The translations under genes and the position numbers were made by a program. A stretch of 64,000 nt of DNA, from contig NZ_JABUXV010000018.1 of NCBI RefSeq assembly GCF_014897705.1, forward strand, positions 1 through 64,000, in the 5' to 3' direction. The notes under the pieces were generated by a model. That model was not told the origin of the DNA. It did not search any database and saw only the letters and a program-made list of their open reading frames with translations. The DNA is from Brachybacterium sp. FME24. Lineage in GTDB: Bacteria; Actinomycetota; Actinomycetes; Actinomycetales; Dermabacteraceae. Positions 8,530 through 16,492 of the stretch are shown in pieces. The stretch's first letter is position 1. The number at the start of each line of letters is the position of its first letter.

Positions 8530-9510
8530 TCAGCGAGCGGCGGCCTCGGGGGAAGAAGCACGGTCGACCCCTGCCCGCACAGCGTCGGCGAGGTCGGGTT
8601 CGTGCCGGAACTGCCAGCGCAGGGCGTCGAGGGTCGGCTCGAGCTCAGCCTTCTGCGCGGGCAGGAGGCGCCGCTCGAGGCGGCCGGTGAGTATGCGTGT
8701 CGTCCACGACGCTTCGAGCAGGTTGATCGCGGTGATCGCGGCCGGCAGTGCTCGGAGCTCGGGTTCTGAGAGGGCAGAGGCGTGGTGGTAGCCGGCGACG
8801 AACCGGGACACGTTCTCGAGCGCCGCTGCCGGAGGAAGGCGTCGCTGCCGCCGGCTGAGGTACTTGCCGATGTCCCATACCCGAGGTGCCAGCGGAAGGT
8901 GGTCGAGATCGATGAAGGCTGCGGAGCCTTCGGAGCGGGAGACGAGCACGTTGTCGGGCGTGAGGTCGCCGTGCACGAGCTGGAGTTCGAGCGGATCGAT
9001 CGCCGCGGTGACCTCTGCTCGCTGAGGTGCGAAAAGTTCCCGCACGTCGTCCGGGAGGAGCAGTTCACCATCGAGGCTCTCGGTGATGAGTTCGCGATAG
9101 GAGTTCGCGCTCCACGGGTAGGCGGCGAGGGCCTGGTGCAGCAGGGCGACGGACCGGCCGACGAGCCCCTCGACCGGCAGCGACTCCGCCGGATCGATCC
9201 GGTCGTGCGCGAGGTGGGGGAGGAGGATGAACGAGTCCTCGACCTCGCCGGCGAAGAGCCGAGCATCATCGGTGATCACGAACTCCGCCACCTCGACACC
9301 GCTGCGGGACAGATGCGCGAGGATCCGGGCCTGATCCGCGACGGGGAGATTCCGCCACGGCCCCAGTCGCTTCAGGACGTACTCCCGGCCGTCCTCGGCG
9401 GTGACAGGCCAGAGGTCTCGACCTGGCTGTTCGGGACCGACGTGCGGGTGATGGCCGAGAACGGTGCTCCATTCCTGGAGAAGGTCCGACGGCGTCTCGG
9501 AAGCAATCAT
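8530..9510 (-). CDS. Aminoglycoside phosphotransferase (APH) family protein
   Basis: 326 residues from ATG 9510, which has a GGAAAGGA ribosome site; an in-frame start further upstream at 9576 is possible. Catalytic loop LVHGDLTPDNVLV and metal-binding FIDLDHL identify the APH kinase-like fold. N-terminal VLKRL supplies the ATP-contacting lysine. One of at least six APH-fold proteins in the window. Whether it phosphorylates an antibiotic, a sugar or a protein cannot be told from the sequence. Confidence 0.88.
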   Translation of the reverse strand: MIASETPSDLLQEWSTVLGHHPHVGPEQPGRDLWPVTAEDGREYVLKRLGPWRNLPVADQARILAHLSRSGVEVAEFVITDDARLFAGEVEDSFILLPHLAHDRIDPAESLPVEGLVGRSVALLHQALAAYPWSANSYRELITESLDGELLLPDDVRELFAPQRAEVTAAIDPLELQLVHGDLTPDNVLVSRSEGSAAFIDLDHLPLAPRVWDIGKYLSRRQRRLPPAAALENVSRFVAGYHHASALSEPELRALPAAITAINLLEASWTTRILTGRLERRLLPAQKAELEPTLDALRWQFRHEPDLADAVRAGVDRASSPEAAAR

Positions 9511-9656
9511 GAGGAGGTCCTTTCCGCGCCAGCTGAGGAGGGGAGAGATGCTCCGCTGTCCTCGATCCAAGGCCATGGTCAGGGGACCAGGCGGCGACCC
9601 GTTGACGCACGACTTCTGTGATCTGGTTCACGTGCTGCTGTCGCGTGTGGCCGAGA

Positions 9657-10391
9657 TCAAGCGGGGAACACCCGTCGGCCCGCACCCCGCATGGCCTCGA
9701 GGTCGCGACGCCATCGCATCGGCCATCCCTGCGCCACCCAGCTCGCATGGGGCTCGTGGCCGCGCTCGCCGAGCCATTCCACCTCGTCGATCGCCAGTTC
9801 GTGGCGGCGGACAGCCACCTCGACGACGTCGAGCGGACCAGACCAGCCGTAACCCTCCAGCAAGGCAGCGGCGCGCTCGCGACGGAGAGCTGCCTCCGCT
9901 GCCGAGTACTCCGGTGTCGGCGGGTCGGCATCGATAGGGGTCGTCCACAGGAGGGCGTAGGCGAGGTCGTCGATCGGGGTGCCAGGCCTCGCGGCGTCCC
10001 AGTCGAACAGTCCTACTGCCTGGCCATCGATCCATGCGACGTTCCCGGGCTTCGGATCGCCATGGCAGATGATCGGCCCCGAGTCATGGGGGACCGACCA
10101 CAGCGCGCCGACAGGCGGTGTCCACTCCCGCGTACCGCCGTGAACCGTGCGCAGCAACCGGCCCAGCGATCGCGCGCCCTCGACCGATACCCCGTCGGGC
10201 CAGGCTTCGTCCCCGCCGAGACCGGCGACGAGGCTCACGTACTCGAAGCTCTCGTCGAGGCCCAGGGGCTCGGGCACCGGGAGATCGAGCTCGCGCAGAT
10301 GCCGCAGCAGCGCATGCACGGTCTCGGTCCACGGCTTCCGGGGGCGCCGCACGGTCTCCCCGTCGATCCGGACCTCTCGCGGATTCTCCAT
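9657..10391 (-). CDS. APH-family phosphotransferase
   Basis: 244 residues. N-terminal VRRPRKPWTETVHALLRHL, catalytic ICHGDPKPGNVAWIDGQ and the following FDWDAARPGTPIDDLAYALLW are the hallmark of a choline-kinase/APH subfamily common in actinobacteria. ATG 10391 has a GGAGG site 5 bases upstream and follows the HIT gene by 2 bases, so the two are co-transcribed. It is similar in layout to the gene at 19417, which also opens with VRRPR and carries an HGDPGPFN loop. Substrate unknown. Confidence 0.88.
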   Translation of the reverse strand: MENPREVRIDGETVRRPRKPWTETVHALLRHLRELDLPVPEPLGLDESFEYVSLVAGLGGDEAWPDGVSVEGARSLGRLLRTVHGGTREWTPPVGALWSVPHDSGPIICHGDPKPGNVAWIDGQAVGLFDWDAARPGTPIDDLAYALLWTTPIDADPPTPEYSAAEAALRRERAAALLEGYGWSGPLDVVEVAVRRHELAIDEVEWLGERGHEPHASWVAQGWPMRWRRDLEAMRGAGRRVFPA

Positions 10392-10393
10392 CG

Positions 10394-10876
10394 TCACCTC
10401 CTCGCCGGCGCCCACACCGGACGCTCGTCGCGCTCTCGACCAGGAGGCGTGGGCTCGAGAGCGGAGCGGATCCGTTCCGCGTGGTCGTCGAGATCGGAGC
10501 GTTGCGGGTTCGATCCCCATCGCGCGTCGATCGTGAATCCGTCGCCGGCACACCGTGGGAAGACGTGCATGTGGGAGTGGAAGACCTCCTGGGAAGCCGC
10601 TTCACCATCGGCGTAGAAGAGGTTGATCCCTTCGCAGGGCAGCGACGACCTTCGCAGAGCTGCCGCAACGGCCCTGGCCACGGCGAACATCTCGGTGGCG
10701 ATGGCATCGCCGAGGTCCGAGAGCTCGGGGAGGTGGGCTTTCGGAATGACGAGCACGTGACCGGCGGTCACCGGGTCGACATCCATGAATGCCAGGACGC
10801 TCGCGGACTCGAACACGACTGAAGCATCGAGCTCGCGTGTGGAGATCCGACAGAAGACGCATACATCGATGGTCAT
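10394..10876 (-). CDS. HIT-family protein (histidine-triad nucleotide hydrolase/transferase)
   Basis: 160 residues. Histidine triad HSHMHVFPR has His100, His102 and His104; the C6-F-C9 pair near the N-terminus resembles the zinc site of HIT proteins. DPVTAGHVLVIPKAH is the typical second strand. The C-terminal ~40 residues are Arg/Pro-rich and beyond the domain. Expected activity is hydrolysis of adenylated or dinucleoside polyphosphate substrates. Precedes and is coupled to an APH-family gene. Confidence 0.92.
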   Translation of the reverse strand: MTIDVCVFCRISTRELDASVVFESASVLAFMDVDPVTAGHVLVIPKAHLPELSDLGDAIATEMFAVARAVAAALRRSSLPCEGINLFYADGEAASQEVFHSHMHVFPRCAGDGFTIDARWGSNPQRSDLDDHAERIRSALEPTPPGRERDERPVWAPARR

Positions 10877-11011
10877 GACCTGATGATCGCAGACCCTTCG
10901 TGGGGTAGGGCGCTCGCGAAACGCGCTACGAACTCGTGCTGGACACCGCGCCCAGTTCTGGTGAGGAGGTATGCCCGCGCTCGAAAGAGCGCCGGGGAAC
11001 GGCTGGTGTTC

Positions 11012-11686
11012 TCAGCGCCGCGTGGCCGGATTCGGTGAGGTCGGAGGCCGCTCTCCGCCTTCGATCAGCTCGAGGACCTCGAGCGTGGTGGGGGCGCGGA
11101 CGGTCGGCAGCTCGGGATGGGTCCACTGCCGGCCGTGGCCGACCCACCCGGTGTGGAGGCCGGCCGCGCGCCCGCCGGCGATGTCGGCCTCGGCATGGTC
11201 ACCGATCATCCAGGTCATGCCGTCGGCCGGGAAACCGTCCGTGGCGGCAGCGAAGATCTCGGGTGCTGGCTTCTTCACGCCGATCGCCTGCGAGATCACG
11301 ACCCGATCGGTCAGAGCGTCCAGGCCGGTCAGCTCCACCTTGCGGGTCTGCTGTTCGACAGTGCCATTGGTGACGATCACCAGGGTGTGCCCGGTGGATC
11401 GCAGGTTCTGCAGGTGATCGAGCACGCCGTCGTAGCACCGCACGAACGGTACGTGGTCCAGCAGGAGGGTCTGCACGAGATCGTCCCGGGAGGTCGCGAG
11501 ACCGTGGCGGTCGCCGAGGCTGTCGGCGAGCGCTGCTCGGTGCGTGTAGCCGTGCGCGTCGGCCTCGAGGAGCCACTGCAGGTCCGCCTCGTCGCCCCGG
11601 TGCTGCCCGACGAACTGCTCCGCCCACCGGGAGAACGCCCGGTCGCGATCGACCAGGGTGTTGTCGAGGTCGAGGAGGAGCAGCAT
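11012..11686 (-). CDS. HAD-superfamily hydrolase
   Basis: 224 residues from ATG 11686. Motif I LLDLDNTLVD (nucleophile Asp6, acid/base Asp8), motif II VIVTNGT, motif III lysine in GVKKPAPEIF and motif IV MIGDHAEADIAGG are all present, so it should be an active phosphatase of the phosphoglycolate/pyrimidine-nucleotidase class. A start at 11719 would overlap the upstream SnoaL-like gene. 10 bp separate the two, suggesting co-transcription. Confidence 0.92.
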   Translation of the reverse strand: MLLLLDLDNTLVDRDRAFSRWAEQFVGQHRGDEADLQWLLEADAHGYTHRAALADSLGDRHGLATSRDDLVQTLLLDHVPFVRCYDGVLDHLQNLRSTGHTLVIVTNGTVEQQTRKVELTGLDALTDRVVISQAIGVKKPAPEIFAAATDGFPADGMTWMIGDHAEADIAGGRAAGLHTGWVGHGRQWTHPELPTVRAPTTLEVLELIEGGERPPTSPNPATRR

Positions 11687-11696
11687 GGGCTCGAGT

Positions 11697-12164
11697 TTAG
11701 TGACGGGCCCCGTCGGCATGGCGGGCGAGCAGGTGCGCGTTCTCCTGGTAGGTGGCGGTGAGCGTGACGTGGCTGAACCGCCAGCCGGCCTGGGTGCGCA
11801 CAGCGCGGTTGTCGTAGAAGCCGACGACCAGCCAACGATTGGGGGCGTCAGCGGTCTGGGTGGGTACCCAGTGCTCGGCTCGTACGTGTGCGTGCGCCCT
11901 GGCGTGGTCGCCCTCGATGGTGATGACGTGGCCCGTGATGACGTGGTGCGTCGCCACGAAGGGGTCGAAGGAGCTGCGGAGCACGTCGACGTAGTCGTCC
12001 AGTGGGGTCGATGTCGCCGGGATCCCGGCGACGGACTCGAAGTCGAGAGTGAAGGGGTCGGTGTGGACGAGTCGGGGAAGTTCGTCGAAGCTCTTCATGT
12101 CGGCGATATCGGCGTACCGGCCGAAGAGCTCGAGGATGGCCGCGCGATCGGTCTCTGGGTTCAT
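11697..12164 (-). CDS. SnoaL/NTF2-like small protein
   Basis: 155 residues beginning MNPETDRAAILELFGRYADIAD, the common helix of SnoaL_4 proteins, followed by a cone-shaped-barrel sequence (HHVITGHVITIEGDHARAHA, then WRFSHVTLT). A clear AAGGAGAA ribosome site precedes ATG 12164. The fold covers polyketide cyclases, dehydratases and many uncharacterised proteins, so no reaction is assigned. It is preceded by an unusually good promoter overlapped by a long palindrome (12193-12229). Confidence 0.85.
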   Translation of the reverse strand: MNPETDRAAILELFGRYADIADMKSFDELPRLVHTDPFTLDFESVAGIPATSTPLDDYVDVLRSSFDPFVATHHVITGHVITIEGDHARAHAHVRAEHWVPTQTADAPNRWLVVGFYDNRAVRTQAGWRFSHVTLTATYQENAHLLARHADGARH

Positions 12165-12192
12165 GGGAGTTCTCCTTGGATGACAGACCACG

Positions 12193-12229
12193 AATGTAGA
12201 CAGCGACAACAGTGTTGTCAATGACTACA
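12193..12229 (-). promoter_or_regulatory. SigA-type promoter with overlapping 35-bp palindrome
   Basis: On the minus strand TTGACA (12221-12216) and TACATT (12198-12193) are separated by exactly 17 bases, a near-consensus housekeeping promoter 29 bp before the SnoaL-like start. Over it lies a palindrome spanning 12195-12229: outer arms TGTAG/CTACA and inner perfect arms GACAACA/TGTTGTC around one central base. This is the size and shape of a TetR-family operator. No regulator gene adjoins it. Confidence 0.65.
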
Positions 12230-12300
12230 CGGGCGCATGGGAGTGCAGCGCACGCCGTGGCGCGGCAGGTCCGTCGTGCAGCGTGCTGTCGCGCTGCTCG

Positions 12301-13305
12301 TCAGGCGTCTGCGCTGGCCAGCGCCGGCGACAAATTCTGAAGGATCGAGTCGTCCGGATCGATGCCGACCATCTCGAGAGCGAGCAGCGAGGCACCGCCC
12401 AGGGGGTCGAGCCGCGGCGGGACCAGTTCGACCGCGCGCCACGGACCGCTGGTCAGGGCGTGTTCCAGGCGCGTGCGGAAGCTCAGATCACGCGCCATCG
12501 ACCCCGTGCACGCCACCGGCGCGGGGTCCGCGGCCATCAGGGGAGCCAGCAGCTGCACGCCCCGGGCCGTGCGCTCGGCCAGGTGTCGCAGGGCGACGTC
12601 GGCCAGGGCGGACTCGTCAGCCAGTGCGGTGACCTGCGGTGCGAAGTCCCCGTAACTGCGTTTGGTGTCGTTGCGGTTGCCCGCGGACCTCCGCAGCACG
12701 GCCTGCCGCAGCCCGTGGGCGTCATCGGCGCCGAAGTGCTCGAGCGCGGCGGCGTGCAGCGGATCTGCCGGGTCGCCGTCTTCGATGAGGATCCGCTGCA
12801 CCACGTCGTGCACGAGGTGTCGGGCGGCGCCCGCGTAGTGCTCGAGCTGACCGCTCTCGGTTTCGACGCCGTGCTCGTCGATCGCCAGGATCATCGACCC
12901 GGTACCGGCGACCACGACGATGCCCGCTCGACCCGAGAGGGCACCGCGGTGGGCGACTACCGCGTCGTTGACGAGGAGCTTCTCGCACGTCAGGCCGTCG
13001 ATCGCGACGAAGTGTGCGAACCGGTGGTTGTGCCCGAGGCCCTGATTCGATCCGGTCCGGTTGAAGCCTGCCATTCCGGCCACGAGGGCCGAGGCGCGGG
13101 CGGGATCGAGGTCGGCGCCGTCCAGGGCACGGGTGATCGTCGAGCGGACGTTCTCCTCGGCATCATCATTGTGCGTCGGACTGCCTCCGCCGCCAGTGGC
13201 GCTCGAGAGGCGACGCCCGTCGAGGTCGACGCAGGCGACGCGCGTATGCGTGCCGCCCGCGTCGATGCCGATCACGAACGTGCCCTGCGCCATCGCCTGG
13301 ATCAT
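12301..13305 (-). CDS. BadF/BadG/BcrA/BcrD-type ATPase, probable N-acetylglucosamine-kinase-like sugar kinase
   Basis: 334 residues. N-terminal phosphate-binding GIDAGGTHTR and second phosphate loop VVVAGTGSM place it in the ASKHA fold, BadF family, which in bacteria mostly contains N-acetylglucosamine and related sugar kinases. DAVVAHRGAL follows in the usual position. Start is ATG 13305 or 13293. Divergent from the GH78 rhamnosidase across 112 bp, so shared control is possible. The substrate sugar is not identified. Confidence 0.85.
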   Translation of the reverse strand: MIQAMAQGTFVIGIDAGGTHTRVACVDLDGRRLSSATGGGGSPTHNDDAEENVRSTITRALDGADLDPARASALVAGMAGFNRTGSNQGLGHNHRFAHFVAIDGLTCEKLLVNDAVVAHRGALSGRAGIVVVAGTGSMILAIDEHGVETESGQLEHYAGAARHLVHDVVQRILIEDGDPADPLHAAALEHFGADDAHGLRQAVLRRSAGNRNDTKRSYGDFAPQVTALADESALADVALRHLAERTARGVQLLAPLMAADPAPVACTGSMARDLSFRTRLEHALTSGPWRAVELVPPRLDPLGGASLLALEMVGIDPDDSILQNLSPALASADA

Positions 13306-13417
13306 GTCGGCGAACCTAGCATCGGGTCGGGGTGTCCCGCCCCTCGGTCCGAGGCCGGGAGCAGGCCGCCTGCTAGCCTTCCTGAGTCGTTTCATGACGA
13401 GCGGAGGACGGCGCCCG

Positions 13418-15886
13418 ATGCACTCATCCACCCGCCCGACCGGTCTGCTGCTGAATCTCCAGGAGCGCGCTGCGGGGGTGAGCAGGGACGCGGCGCGGTT
13501 CTCGTGGATCGTGCCGATGCTGGGGGACGCGCGGCAGCGCTCCTCCCGGCTGCAGATCGCCGCTTCCCCGTCGTTCGACCCGCCGGTGTGGGACTCGGGC
13601 ACCGTCGCCTCGGCGGAGTCCACCGGGGTCCTGGTCGAGGGCCTGCCCCTGGAGCCGTCCACGCCGTACTGGTGGCGGGTGCAGGTCAGCACCACGGTCT
13701 GCGGGGAATGGTCAGTGCCGGCCGCCTTCACGAGCGCTCCGGAGCACTGGGCCGCGGCACCGATCTGGGCCGACGACGGTGCGCCCTGGGCCCTGCTGCG
13801 CACGGAGATCGACCTTCCCGACGCCCCGATCCGCGCGGCCCTCCTCGAGGTGCTCGGGCTCTCGCCGGAGGGTGGTCCCGGTGGATCCGCAGGTCCCCAC
13901 GGCGGGCGTCAGCACGTGGTCAAGGTCTGGGTGAACGGGCAGGTCACCGGCTTTGCGAGCGTTCGCAGCCCGGACCATCGCCCGCGACTGCACACCTATG
14001 ACGTCACCGCCCCGCTGCGATCCGGGCCCAATGCCCTCGCGGCGCTGGCCTGGGCGCAGGAGGGTCAGCAGTTCGCGGCGCGGCTCGTGGTGATCCTCGA
14101 GGACGGCACCCGGCTCGAGCACGCCACCGCTCCCGGGACCTGGCGGGCCCGGTCGGGCGAGGGCCTGCTGCCGGGGCGGCGGAGCATCGGCGGCGGCTGG
14201 TACTTCGCTCCCGCCGAGGACCGGGACCTGCGCGAGGAGCCCGTGGGGTGGACGCGGCCCGGATACGACGACTCCGGGTGGGTGCCGGCGACCGCCGCGC
14301 CGCCCCTGCCCGGCCCGCCCGCGGCCGCGATCGTGAACCTCGAGCAGGTGCGGGGCGAACCTGCGCGGCTGGTACCCGGTGGTGCCGGGACCTGGTCGTT
14401 CGATCTGGGACGGGAGGTCGTCGGCGGCCTGCGCGTGGAGTGCCTCGCCAGCAGCGGGGCCCGGGTGGAGGTGCACCTGGGTGAGCAGCTCGATGCGGCG
14501 GGACAGGTGATCTCCTCGATGCCCACGGGCAACGTGTACGAAGAGACATGGACCCTCCGCGAGGGCAGGCAGGCGGTGGAGCACTGGGGGTACCGGGCAT
14601 TCCGCTACGGCGAACTGAGCCTGCTCGACGGGCAGGTCGAGGATCTGCAGGTCACGCCCGTGATCCTGCGCAGCGCGCCGCGGCACACGGGGCGGTTCAC
14701 GACGTCGGACCCGGACCTGGACCGCGTCCACGAGCTGTGCCGGTACTCGATCGAGGCCACCTCCCTGGATCTCTACCTCGACACCCCCGCCCGGGAGCGG
14801 GGGCCCTACGAGGGGGACGCCTTCGTCAATCAGCTCTCCCAGTACGCCTGCGAGCGCAGCTACGCCCTCGCCCGCACCTCCACCGAGTTCCTCACCCGCC
14901 GGCCCACCTGGCCGGCGGAATACCACCTCATGCCCGTGCTCGTGGCCTGGGAGGACTACCTCGCCACCGGTGACGACGCCCAGCTGCGCTCCGACCTGGA
15001 CCTGTGGCGCCGCGCCACCTACGACCGGAACGTGCAGGCCGACGGACTGGTCCACAAGGATCCCGGCCCGTCGAGCTCCTGGGACGCGGACCTCGTGGAC
15101 TGGCCGCAGACCTGCCGCGACGACTTCGAGTTCACCCCGGTCAACACCGTGCTCAACGCCTTCCAGGTCGCCGCGCACGAGACCCTCGCGAGGATCTGCA
15201 CGGTCCTCGGCCGACGCGGCGAGGCCGATCATCACGCGGCGCTCGCCGACCGGGGGCGCGAGGGGATCGAGGCCCAGCTGGTGCGCGAGGACGGCACCTT
15301 CCGGGACGGCATCGGCACCGAGCACGCCTCCCAGCACGCGAACGCGATCCCGGTCGCCCTGGGCCTCGCGCCGACGGAGCGCCAGGACGCGATCGGGGAC
15401 TTCCTGGCGGCCGGCGGCATGCGCATGAGCGTGTACGGCGCACAGTTCCTCCTGGATGCACTGTTCACCCTGGGCCGCGCCGAGGAGGCGCACGCCCTCA
15501 TGACCTCACGGGGGGAGCGGAGCTGGCTGCATCTGATCGATGACCTGGGAGCGAGCATCGTCCCAGAGGCCTGGGACCCCTCCCTCAAGCCGAACATGAC
15601 CTACTCCCATGCGTGGGGAACCGCGCCCGTGAACGTCATCGCCCGCTGGGTGCTCGGGGTCCGTGTCGTGGCTCCCGGGGCGGCCCGGCTCGAGATCGCC
15701 CCGCAGCCCGGGCCGCTCACCCATATGGAGGGCACGGTGCCGACCATCCGCGGGGACGTCCACGTGCGCTACGACCAGGGGGCGGGCGTGCTCGAGGTGC
15801 TGATCCCCGCGAACGCCACCGCCCGGGTGCGGTGCGGATCCGTGGAGCGGGAGATCGGCCCCGGGATCAGCACGATCCGGGTGTGA
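13418..15886 (+). CDS. Alpha-L-rhamnosidase (GH78 family)
   Basis: 822 residues. No signal peptide, so probably cytoplasmic, acting on imported rhamnosides. N-terminal Ig-like domain (LEPSTPYWWRVQV), a jelly-roll region (WSFDLGREVVGGLRV), then the (alpha/alpha)6 barrel with acidic triad D455-TPAR-E460-RGPYEG-D467, matching the catalytic D..E..D block of GH78, and a C-terminal beta-sandwich (LGVRVVAPGAARLEIAP). SHAWGTAPVNVI is the conserved end of the barrel. ATG 13418 has a GGAGG site 10 bases upstream; an in-frame ATG at 13394 is less likely. Its natural partners would be the sugar importer at 0.7-4.1 kb and the divergent kinase. Confidence 0.93.
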   Translation: MHSSTRPTGLLLNLQERAAGVSRDAARFSWIVPMLGDARQRSSRLQIAASPSFDPPVWDSGTVASAESTGVLVEGLPLEPSTPYWWRVQVSTTVCGEWSVPAAFTSAPEHWAAAPIWADDGAPWALLRTEIDLPDAPIRAALLEVLGLSPEGGPGGSAGPHGGRQHVVKVWVNGQVTGFASVRSPDHRPRLHTYDVTAPLRSGPNALAALAWAQEGQQFAARLVVILEDGTRLEHATAPGTWRARSGEGLLPGRRSIGGGWYFAPAEDRDLREEPVGWTRPGYDDSGWVPATAAPPLPGPPAAAIVNLEQVRGEPARLVPGGAGTWSFDLGREVVGGLRVECLASSGARVEVHLGEQLDAAGQVISSMPTGNVYEETWTLREGRQAVEHWGYRAFRYGELSLLDGQVEDLQVTPVILRSAPRHTGRFTTSDPDLDRVHELCRYSIEATSLDLYLDTPARERGPYEGDAFVNQLSQYACERSYALARTSTEFLTRRPTWPAEYHLMPVLVAWEDYLATGDDAQLRSDLDLWRRATYDRNVQADGLVHKDPGPSSSWDADLVDWPQTCRDDFEFTPVNTVLNAFQVAAHETLARICTVLGRRGEADHHAALADRGREGIEAQLVREDGTFRDGIGTEHASQHANAIPVALGLAPTERQDAIGDFLAAGGMRMSVYGAQFLLDALFTLGRAEEAHALMTSRGERSWLHLIDDLGASIVPEAWDPSLKPNMTYSHAWGTAPVNVIARWVLGVRVVAPGAARLEIAPQPGPLTHMEGTVPTIRGDVHVRYDQGAGVLEVLIPANATARVRCGSVEREIGPGISTIRV

Positions 15887-15887
15887 A

Positions 15888-15924
15888 GGGCCGGGAGCAG
15901 GTCGCTCGCCGGCTGCTTCGGCCC
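15888..15924 (+). terminator. Probable terminator hairpin of the rhamnosidase gene
   Basis: Two bases after the stop codon an inverted repeat GGGCCG-gg-AGCAG / CTGCTT-CGGCCC forms an interrupted 11-bp stem with a 12-base loop. No T-tract follows. Position directly after a long gene supports a termination role. Confidence 0.45.
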
Positions 15925-15941
15925 CCGCAGCGCTCGCGCCC

Positions 15942-16036
15942 CGCCCCGCCGCGTCCCGCCCCGCCGCGTCACGCCCCGCCGCGTCACGCCCCGCCGCGTC
16001 ACGCCCCGCCGCGTCACGCCCCGTCACGCCCCGTCA
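15942..16036. repeat. 15-bp GC-rich tandem repeat array
   Basis: Five consecutive copies of CGCCCCGCCGCGTCA (the first ends in C instead of A) at 15942-16016, then two 10-bp shortened units CGCCCCGTCA, then degenerate CGC runs to about 16062. It lies in the gene-free interval between the rhamnosidase and the ABC-2 exporter. A minus-strand open frame through it would read as GRDAA repeats but runs antisense to the rhamnosidase and is not considered a gene. Confidence 0.9.
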
Positions 16037-16195
16037 CGCCCCGCCGCGCCGCGCCGCGCCGCGGTGCCCCAGCCCCGTCCAGCCGTGATTCCGCCGGCCC
16101 CGGGGTCACGCCGTGGAACCCGGCCGCGTGGCCGTGCCGGTGGGTCCTGCCGCAGGACCCCGCCACAGGTTCTGGCCGCGGGCGGGCGGTGCAGG

Positions 16196-16278
16196 GGCCT
16201 CGTATCCACTGGCGTCACGCGGGCAGCGAGCCCGTATATGGCGCTGGCTGCTCGCCTGGTGCCAGTGGATACGAGGCC
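16196..16278 (+). repeat. Structured palindromic element, copy 1 (73-nt core)
   Basis: The core 16201-16273 folds on itself almost end to end: a perfect 18-bp outer stem GGCCTCGTATCCACTGGC / GCCAGTGGATACGAGGCC, followed by inner pairing out to about position 31 of the core, with three G-U pairs that only form in plus-strand RNA. The loop contains CCCGTATATG. Its ungapped alignment to copy 2 has 58 of 73 identical positions. It lies between convergent genes, downstream of the rhamnosidase. A REP/BIME-like element or non-autonomous palindromic repeat is the closest known type. Confidence 0.8.
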
Positions 16279-16371
16279 TGTTCGGACAGCTGGGCCCCTC
16301 AGCACTTCTGCAGGGGAGCGCGGAGGGGAGGGGAGCCCGAGCTCGACGCGGCGGTGCTGCGCGCAGCTTCT

Positions 16372-16444
16372 CGTATCCAGTGGCGTCAGGTGAGCAAGGA
16401 ACCCGTATATGCCGCACCCTGCACGCCTGGCGCCACGGGATACG
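16372..16444 (+). repeat. Structured palindromic element, copy 2 (73-nt core)
   Basis: Same length and orientation as copy 1, starting 98 bp after it. The stem CGTATCCAG.../...GGATACG is kept although several bases differ: core pairs 9/65 and 27/47 both change from C-G to G-C, and pair 14/60 changes from G-U to G-C. Mismatches are at pairs 8/66, 22/52, 26/48 and 29-30/44-45. The loop decamer CCCGTATATG is identical to copy 1. The coordinated changes indicate that the hairpin, not just the sequence, is maintained. Confidence 0.8.
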
Positions 16445-16460
16445 TCGCGTGCCGCCGGCT

Positions 16461-16492
16461 CAGTTGCCCAGTTGCCCAGTTGCTCAGCTGCT
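16461..16492. repeat. 8-bp tandem repeat at the exporter gene 3' end
   Basis: Four copies of CAGTTGCC (CAGTTGCC, CAGTTGCC, CAGTTGCT, CAGCTGCT) run into the last codons and stop (16484-16486) of the ABC-2 permease gene. Copy-number change would alter only the permease C-terminal codons or the 3' flank. Confidence 0.75.

Noticed and set aside
10490..10540. tRNA-like T-arm (GCGGGTTCGATCCCC)
   Set aside because: Lies inside the HIT gene's coding sequence, and no acceptor, D or anticodon stem can be built around it.
15506..16027. Minus-strand frame with GRDAA repeats as a repeat protein
   Set aside because: Produced by the 15-bp tandem array and the antisense of the rhamnosidase 3' end; no independent start or domain.
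15942..16444. Possible CRISPR array
   Set aside because: Repeats are either contiguous 15-mers without spacers or only two hairpin copies; no cas genes.
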